Assembly: GCA_032988165.1 (NCBI GenBank)
Contig: JANTQF010000197.1
Coordinates: forward strand, 1 to 64,000
Origin: Emmonsiellopsis sp. PD_33
Taxonomy: Eukaryota > Ascomycota > Eurotiomycetes > Onygenales > Ajellomycetaceae
DNA length: 64,000 bases
Direction of reading: 5' to 3'
Both the position numbers and the translations under genes were made by a program. The notes beneath the pieces were generated by a model. The model saw only the letters and a list, made by a program, of their open reading frames with translations, was not told the origin of the DNA and searched no databases. Below, piece after piece: positions 58,332-64,000 of the stretch; position 1 is the stretch's first letter; every line of letters begins with the position of its first letter.

Positions 58332-60244
58332 TCAAACCACGGGGATGCTTTCATTGGCAATGTTCTGTCCCATACCCGTATGGTATTGTTGCTCTAGATT
58401 CGCATGGGGATAGGAATAGCCATTCCTAGATTCCCCGAGAACAGCCTCTTGGCCATCCTCAGGCCATCGATTGGTTGTAACTAGTTGCCAGTAGTCGTTC
58501 TTCGCATTGGGCTCTTCGTGTGCCGGTGGAGGAGGTGATAGGATCCTCGATATTGCGGGGGACTCAAGGCTCAGCACGTCTGCCGTCCTTTCCAGAAGTA
58601 GTGGAAACAGATGAGATTGTGATCCGCGGATTCGTGATAGGGCTGATAGAATCCCCCAGAGCACCTCCTTCCCGTCCGCTGCGGAGGATGCTATGCGTGC
58701 TGCCGTTGAGGGACTCATGGAGCGTGTCACTTCACCAACGCATGTGCCTACATTGAAGAGTTTTTGTTCCTAAGTCACTGTTAGATGAAGCTGTTAATCC
58801 GGAGGTTGGAGATAGATGGGTAAGACCAACCATGCCAATGCCGTGAGAATCAATTGCAGCTTGTGACACCGCGCCTAAAATCTCCATCGTTGACTTTCCT
58901 ACAGTGATCGGGACGTTTGGCGGGGATGGGGGAATGTGTTGATTGTAAGGGAGTTCTTTCAGCGAGCCATTTACTGGTAGCATGCACATTGCTGACCGGA
59001 GCCATTGTTGCGTAATGAGGATATCGACTTGCTGTGTTTCTATCACCCCTTCCAGAGAGATGGGGGTGCTCAAGTCGCATAAAATAGAACTTGTCAAGGC
59101 TTGTCCGGCTGCTTCGTCACCCAGATCTGAAATCATCCAGTCGTACAGGCTGGGCGTCAGTTTCTCGAACAGATTGATAAGATTTAGGAATCCGTATGCC
59201 AGAATAGGATCGTCTCCGTTAAATACTTCGGGCTTCCGGATGGAACTTCGAAGCATGACAGGCTTGGTTTGTTGGAGTGCGTATGCCCTGGCAAACATAG
59301 GTCAATGGAGATGGCTCTACTAATAGTTTTGTTCTGGCGTAAACTACATACCTCTCGGTGACAAATAGTAACCAAAATACTCGTCGTCTCTCCTCTGCCT
59401 CACCTGAGCCAAAGTGGGAGTAGGACGATTCCCGGTGTAGTCCAAGGGTGTGTGCCATACAAAGTGCTTGGCATAGATAATACCAGGCATGATCTTGCTT
59501 ATCGAGATTTCCGTAAGAAGCAAATAGGTAAAAAGACGTCAGCAGACTGTCGAGGCTTGGAGAATCAACGAAATCGTAATCCGCCCGGGCTCGCAGTGCT
59601 TCGGACAATAGCGCCTCCCCTGATATAAAGGTGCCATCGTCTGGAAGCATAGGCTCCTCGTCTGAGTCATAATGGCTCCCGGGTCCATCCAGTTTTAATT
59701 GTATATGCGTAGCTGCACATAGGGCGGCCAAAAATGCGTACCGCTGGGGAGATAGACACTCCGGGTCGGCACTGTCAGCTAGCACCTGGTCGGGTTTGAA
59801 AACAGGCATAATGGGAAACAAATATTTCAAATATACATTGACATGGGCAAGAATAACCAAGGAAGATAGACGTGTGGGAAACAATCGTGGTCCCGAGGAA
59901 ACTTCCCAGGAAGAATCTTCAGGTTGGAGGAGGGGTGCTGGTAGGTAAAATGGAGGTCCTAGAAGGGGTGGAAGCGGAGCATCAAATTCTCCTGAGAAAG
60001 CTGAATGTGGTGGTGTAGGGAAGGAGGATGCGCAAGGAGAATCACCACCCGGAGAGCTGACAGATGAACGAGGGTAGAATGTGCGAAATTTGGGTCCCTT
60101 CCGCTGCAACACGTCGGTATAGGAGCACACGAGCAGCGCACTCCGGCATCGATCACACTGGTGTTGACGGTTGCATTTAAGTTTTCGGCGTCGACAGTTA
60201 TCGCAGACCTGCTTCATGGCAGGTGTTGCTCCCGGGGTATCCAT
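58332..60244 (-). CDS. Zn2Cys6 transcription factor (maltose/amylase-activator type)
   Basis: Exons 60244-59352, 59287-58831 and 58769-58332 give 595 residues. The zinc cluster is complete: Cys14, 17, 24, 30, 33 and 40 (CX2CX6CX5CX2CX6C), followed by a linker with QRKGPKFR, similar to the RGPK linker of yeast MAL activators. The fungal-specific regulatory domain (about 145-450) has VNVYLKYLFPIMPVFKPDQ, SPQRYAFLAALCAATHIQLKL and VFWLLFVTERAYALQQTKPVMLR, the last spanning intron 1. A Gln/Pro/Asn-rich C-terminus may be the activation domain. The family binds paired CGG-type sites as a dimer. Relation to AmyR/MalR is inferred from the linker and neighbours (amylases about 10 kb away), not proven. 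The open frame upstream starts at TTG, so I took the ATG before DTPGATPAM. Confidence 0.85.
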
Positions 60245-63200
60245 ATCGACGGTCTTCAAGACTGCGGGTTGTGGAGGTATGAAATGAACGGGTTGATTCG
60301 AGAGAGAAGGGGGGACATGAAGAGGGTTATAAGCCTGTGGCTGAAATTGATAGAAGCACCTTCCTGGCCGTCAATCGCAATGACAGCGGGGTCATAAAAC
60401 CAGTCCGTCACCTCCATTGCCCAAGAAACTGGGTCTATTTTGGCAACAAGACAGGAGCCCAAAATCCGTATCGCACCCTGCAAGGCCCCGCAGAACTCGC
60501 CAGAAGGCTGATGCCGATCAATGGACTGCACTAACTAACTACAACTGGTGCTGTTTGTGGATTCGAAGAAACCTTCCAGAAGGTTATAGCGGCTAGGCAG
60601 AGACCCTAAGCAGGGGCACCCCCGCACGGCGCAATCCCTCTTTAGGGGGAAGCGAGCCAGGATGAACCCCCTCCTTTGCCGTGTTGCAAGCTCGGGGCGG
60701 CGTGGAGGAGTTCATGCAACGACTATCACAGCAGGATACATTCCTTCCCACCCTTAGGCTCGAACTCCGCCATGGATGGCAGAGGGTTGATGTGCCGCTG
60801 GCATCCCAGTAGCTTTCGAAGGCATGCATATGCACTTTTTTTTTCATTTTTTTTTAGCGCAGGCGGTCCAGAAAATCCCGACTCTAATCCGAGATCGTAA
60901 AACGACGGCACTGGTGTTTCTCATGGTTTGCGGTTGTTGTATGGTCAAGTCTCAGCCGACCTGGGCATGAAGAGGCGTCCGTTCTACGGCGTGCTGGGCT
61001 CTTTTTGCTGCCGGTAGTTGACCTCTCCAATCAAGATAATAAGAGATTGTAGCTTGATGATATCCCAATTTTTGCGCCCAACAACCTAACCAAAACATAG
61101 ATAAATTTAAATACGCAAAATCCAAAATTTAAGACGATATAACGATGTTATGCCACACCACGGCATGTATTCAATTTGTCACTGACATCAATATCTGCCG
61201 CTCGGCACTAGATTTCGTTCCGATCCAGCCGCCGAAATCCAGCGTAGAGCGCCTCCATGTCAAAATAATATTCTTCCACTCGCAGGAGAGCCAACGACAC
61301 CAGAGATTTCCATATCCCATAATTCCAAGAGCATGTCTCACAGCCCAACCGTCCGATAATCCAAAATGTTCCTGTGACGGGGACCTTGGCCGAATAATAG
61401 TGGTCCCAGGGGTAGTTTAGACCACAGGGGTATTACGAACGGCATGGGATATTACATGCCCCAGGAACATGTTTGGTTGGGAAAAAACTGTTTCTCTCTG
61501 TGATACTGTTGGCCCCAGGCACACGATATATCTGACTGTGTATCCTAAAAACGGCTACCCCAGGGTATTCCTGCGAACAGCATCCCAGCGGCACTTCCAT
61601 TGTAACTTCTCTTGTCACCATGCAACGTCATGAGCCTAAGCGTATTTTGGTCCAATCACTCGATAACCAAGCTCTCACAAGCGGGAGAACCGATAGATGC
61701 TTAGCGCGCTCCAGACTGCCGGCCAGTATTCTGTGACACGCACAATTGGGCGATCATTCCTCATTTAGCCAGAACGAAGCCAAAAGGCGCTGGAGGTTGG
61801 ACAAAATGAACAGCCACAAAGTAAGTAAAATGAAGATTCAGCTGACCGGGCGGCAATGAAAAAATCGATAAAACTTTAAGCTGCATCGCCAACAGGTCTA
61901 GTGGCCGTCATTCGTGGGAGTCCTTATGCGATCGAAATGTTAGATACCTGGCAGCCTTCGGTTTTAGCTCTTGCGTGGGTGACCTCCCGCGGAGTCAGAT
62001 CAAGGCATCATAGGAATCGCGTGGCGCGCCTAGGAACCTTGGCGCTAGCGCCAGGTTTGCGAATAGATCATTCCCAGTCACATTTGTAAGCCAATTCGCA
62101 GGCTTCATACGACGGAGGGAACCATGGCAAAAACCACAGAGGGAAATCTTCTGCCGGTGCGGGTATTTTTTCCCTCCGCCCATCATTCAAAAGGTCAATG
62201 GTCAATTGCACACCTAACAGCAGATTTTTCTGCGTTGATATCGACTCCGTCCATCTCCAAGTGAACAACGCTTCGGCCGTACGTGGGACATTTCTCTACA
62301 GTCCCAGAAGTACTATACGGGAATCCCCGAGGCTAGTCAACAATAAGGATGTTGAACCTAGGCAGGTGAGGGTAGCACAAGATGGCTACGCAGCAGTTTT
62401 TCGAGTATATCCCGCAATACAGCGATGTCAAAGGCTGGCTCTGTCCCATATGTTCGGGAAGCCAGTCATCGCTATTCTCTCCATTCCATATTTTTCGGTG
62501 TCTTAGTTTAGGTTGGCGACATGGTTTCCTATAACCCGACCGTTGTAGGGGCATATCTCATGCCGCAGACACTGTCGTAATTCTGCCGCCACAACGTACG
62601 TAGTCACATACGCTCTGTCCATTTTCTGCCCCCATGCTTGGTGCACAGCGCACAAGACCCACGGGGTAACGTTGTTGACTGCTTTGGTTGATCCCCAGAG
62701 CCAGGGTAGGCCACTCTTCCCGAGCTCCTGGAAATGCCCGCCGGCTAATAATATTCGAGTCCGGATTGGCCAAGGTATTCTTAGAACTAACAATCGGTAG
62801 TTCCATATCCGAGGGCAGTGATGGAGAGGAGACGCCACAAGATGGCTGCCTCCTTCTAAGACGCAGATAATGCATGTGGGATATTGCATTGGATGAGAGA
62901 AAAGGTCTTAATCCGATGAAAGGAGCGCAGATCCCTCTAACAATATCCTGATAACCCCATGAGAGTTCTACCAAATCCATGGGGCTGGCGCATGGTTATT
63001 TTCAGGTGCTCGGCTCAGGTCTCCTAATTGAGGGTCTGGGCACATAATCGCGGGAATCGTGTCGTAGAGTGCCTCTGAGGACAAAGGCTTCGAGTAATTC
63101 CCATCAGAATCGAAATCCTTCTCGTAGAGAAGGTCTGACTCAGTAGCGCTACATTGGACAAAGGCGACGGCAAATGCGCTGAAGGGAGCTAGCTCTGATC

Positions 63201-63640
63201 ATCTAGACCACAGTGGCTCGCATTAGACGAACAGTACCATAGTATGTAGACGCGTAGAACCCTTCAGATGGCCTTTTCCAACACGGCGCACTCCGGGGCC
63301 TGCAGGAGGACGCATAAAGGGGCTGATGGCAGAAAGACCCTGTCGGCGGTTCTCATCCCCCATCACAATCCGGGGTTGTACGTATTAGGGGAAAACATCC
63401 TGACGCAGCCCTAGCAATGTCTGTGACGGGCCCGTTGACAACAGATGTGGTTGGTGTCGACACCGCACTGGAGGAGATGAAGTCCAGCAGATGGAGTGTG
63501 GTTGGACAAGGCGGATGAGGTCATCCCTGCCTCGCTTGTTGTGGCCGGCTTGGCGATATTTTAGCCGCAGCAATCCATTAGGAATACCGCTTTGCTGCCT
63601 CATCCCCCCCTCGTTTCCTCCGACCTACTCTGTGGACACA
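60245..63640. other. 3.4-kb gene-poor region
   Basis: No gene accepted. The left part is the regulator's promoter. Open frames (for example 62558-62980 minus and 61145-61420 plus) show no motif. T-runs lie near 60837-60856. An imperfect inverted repeat at 62035-62056 is listed separately. It may contain relics of an old element that I cannot recognise. Confidence 0.45.
62035..62056. repeat. Short inverted repeat centred on GGCGCTAGCGCC
   Basis: A perfect 12-base palindrome, extended outward to AACC.../...GGTT with one unpaired base. It could be a binding site for a dimeric protein or chance. Confidence 0.6.
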
Positions 63641-64000
63641 ATGATATCCCGTATCTCTCGATCTGTGTATACCTGCTCCCGCATCGGTACCTTTCCCGCA
63701 GCTCGACCGCGATATCTCAGCATGACCAACCCCGTTCTTTCGCCGCCCACCCTCCCCAAATTTGCTGCCTCAACCCCCAATGAAACCGAGCAATTGGCGG
63801 TAGATACAAGGTCATTACTCGAGCATGGCTGGTCACTGGACGAGGAGCAGATGGGTGTTAAAAAGACCTTCTATTTTAAGACATACACAAAGTGCCAGGT
63901 AAATTACAATGCCTCCATCATATCTGGTTTCCGGTTTCCAATCATTATCCTATGCCGTTTGCGAATTTCAGGGTTATATTTTTACTAAAATCAAATTACT
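63641..64000 (+). CDS. Pterin-4a-carbinolamine dehydratase, 3' end outside the window
   Basis: Exon 1 (63641-63898, 86 codons) ends at a GTAAAT donor; the rest of the gene lies to the right. The segment HGWSLDEEQMGVKKTFYFKTYTKC fits the first half of pterin-4a-carbinolamine dehydratases (PCD/DCoH, phhB), which dehydrate the pterin intermediate formed by aromatic amino acid hydroxylases. The His-His catalytic block (usually NHHP) would be in the missing exon. The N-terminus (about 1-30, MISRISRSVYTCSRIGTFPAARPRY) is Arg/Ser-rich without acids and looks like a mitochondrial targeting sequence; Met28 of MTNPV is an internal start for a cytosolic form. A possible acceptor at 63971 gives residues unlike the family, so I left exon 2 unassigned. 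Confidence 0.75.

Noticed and set aside
60837..60900. Possible RNA polymerase III gene next to T-runs
   Set aside because: The T-runs lie on the wrong side for a terminator of any tRNA-like sequence there, and no A/B box pair was found.

Overview
The window is nuclear DNA from a filamentous ascomycete. Genes are split by short GT-AG introns (mostly 48-115 bp), spacers are a few hundred bases to several kb, and the proteins are typically fungal (Zn2Cys6 regulator, SEA complex subunit, GH13/GH15 amylases, PAS kinase). Strong depletion of CpG in the only large repeat suggests Eurotiomycetes and perhaps Onygenales, but the species cannot be read from the sequence. Every exon structure here was built by hand from splice signals and reading-frame continuity, with no transcript or database support.

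Layout. At the left edge a plus-strand polyketide synthase ketosynthase fragment meets a minus-strand tRNA 2'-phosphotransferase (Tpt1) that breaks off at the same place. Next come a divergent pair, SEA4/MIOS (minus, TORC1 signalling) and EFG1 (plus, 18S rRNA processing); a degenerate 3'-5' exonuclease-like protein (plus); a three-KH RNA-binding protein (minus); a six-exon zinc alcohol dehydrogenase (minus); a small unknown protein and a Yippee protein (both minus). Then there is a divergent pair of trafficking candidates, a WG-motif adaptor-like protein (minus) and a TBC1D5-like Rab GAP (plus), followed by a two-PAS-domain protein kinase (plus), a nuclease-fold-like orphan (minus), an F-box/LRR protein ending in a CaaX box (plus) and a DsbA/FrnE-like thioredoxin-fold protein (minus).

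At 38227-43685 sits a complete but dead Ty1/copia LTR retrotransposon on the minus strand. It has 290-bp LTRs, a 5-bp target duplication GCATC, a primer site matching the anticodon half of initiator tRNA-Met, and no CpG that I could find by eye anywhere between the LTRs.

The right third holds a Gre2-like reductase (plus), then a divergent starch-degrading pair: secreted alpha-amylase (minus) and secreted glucoamylase without a starch-binding domain (plus). After a 4.8-kb gene-free stretch come a multi-pass membrane protein (plus) and a Zn2Cys6 regulator of the maltose/amylase-activator type (minus). Together the amylases would turn starch into glucose, and the nearby regulator is a plausible but unproven controller. 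A further gene-poor 3.4 kb leads to the first exon of a pterin-4a-carbinolamine dehydratase, cut by the window end.
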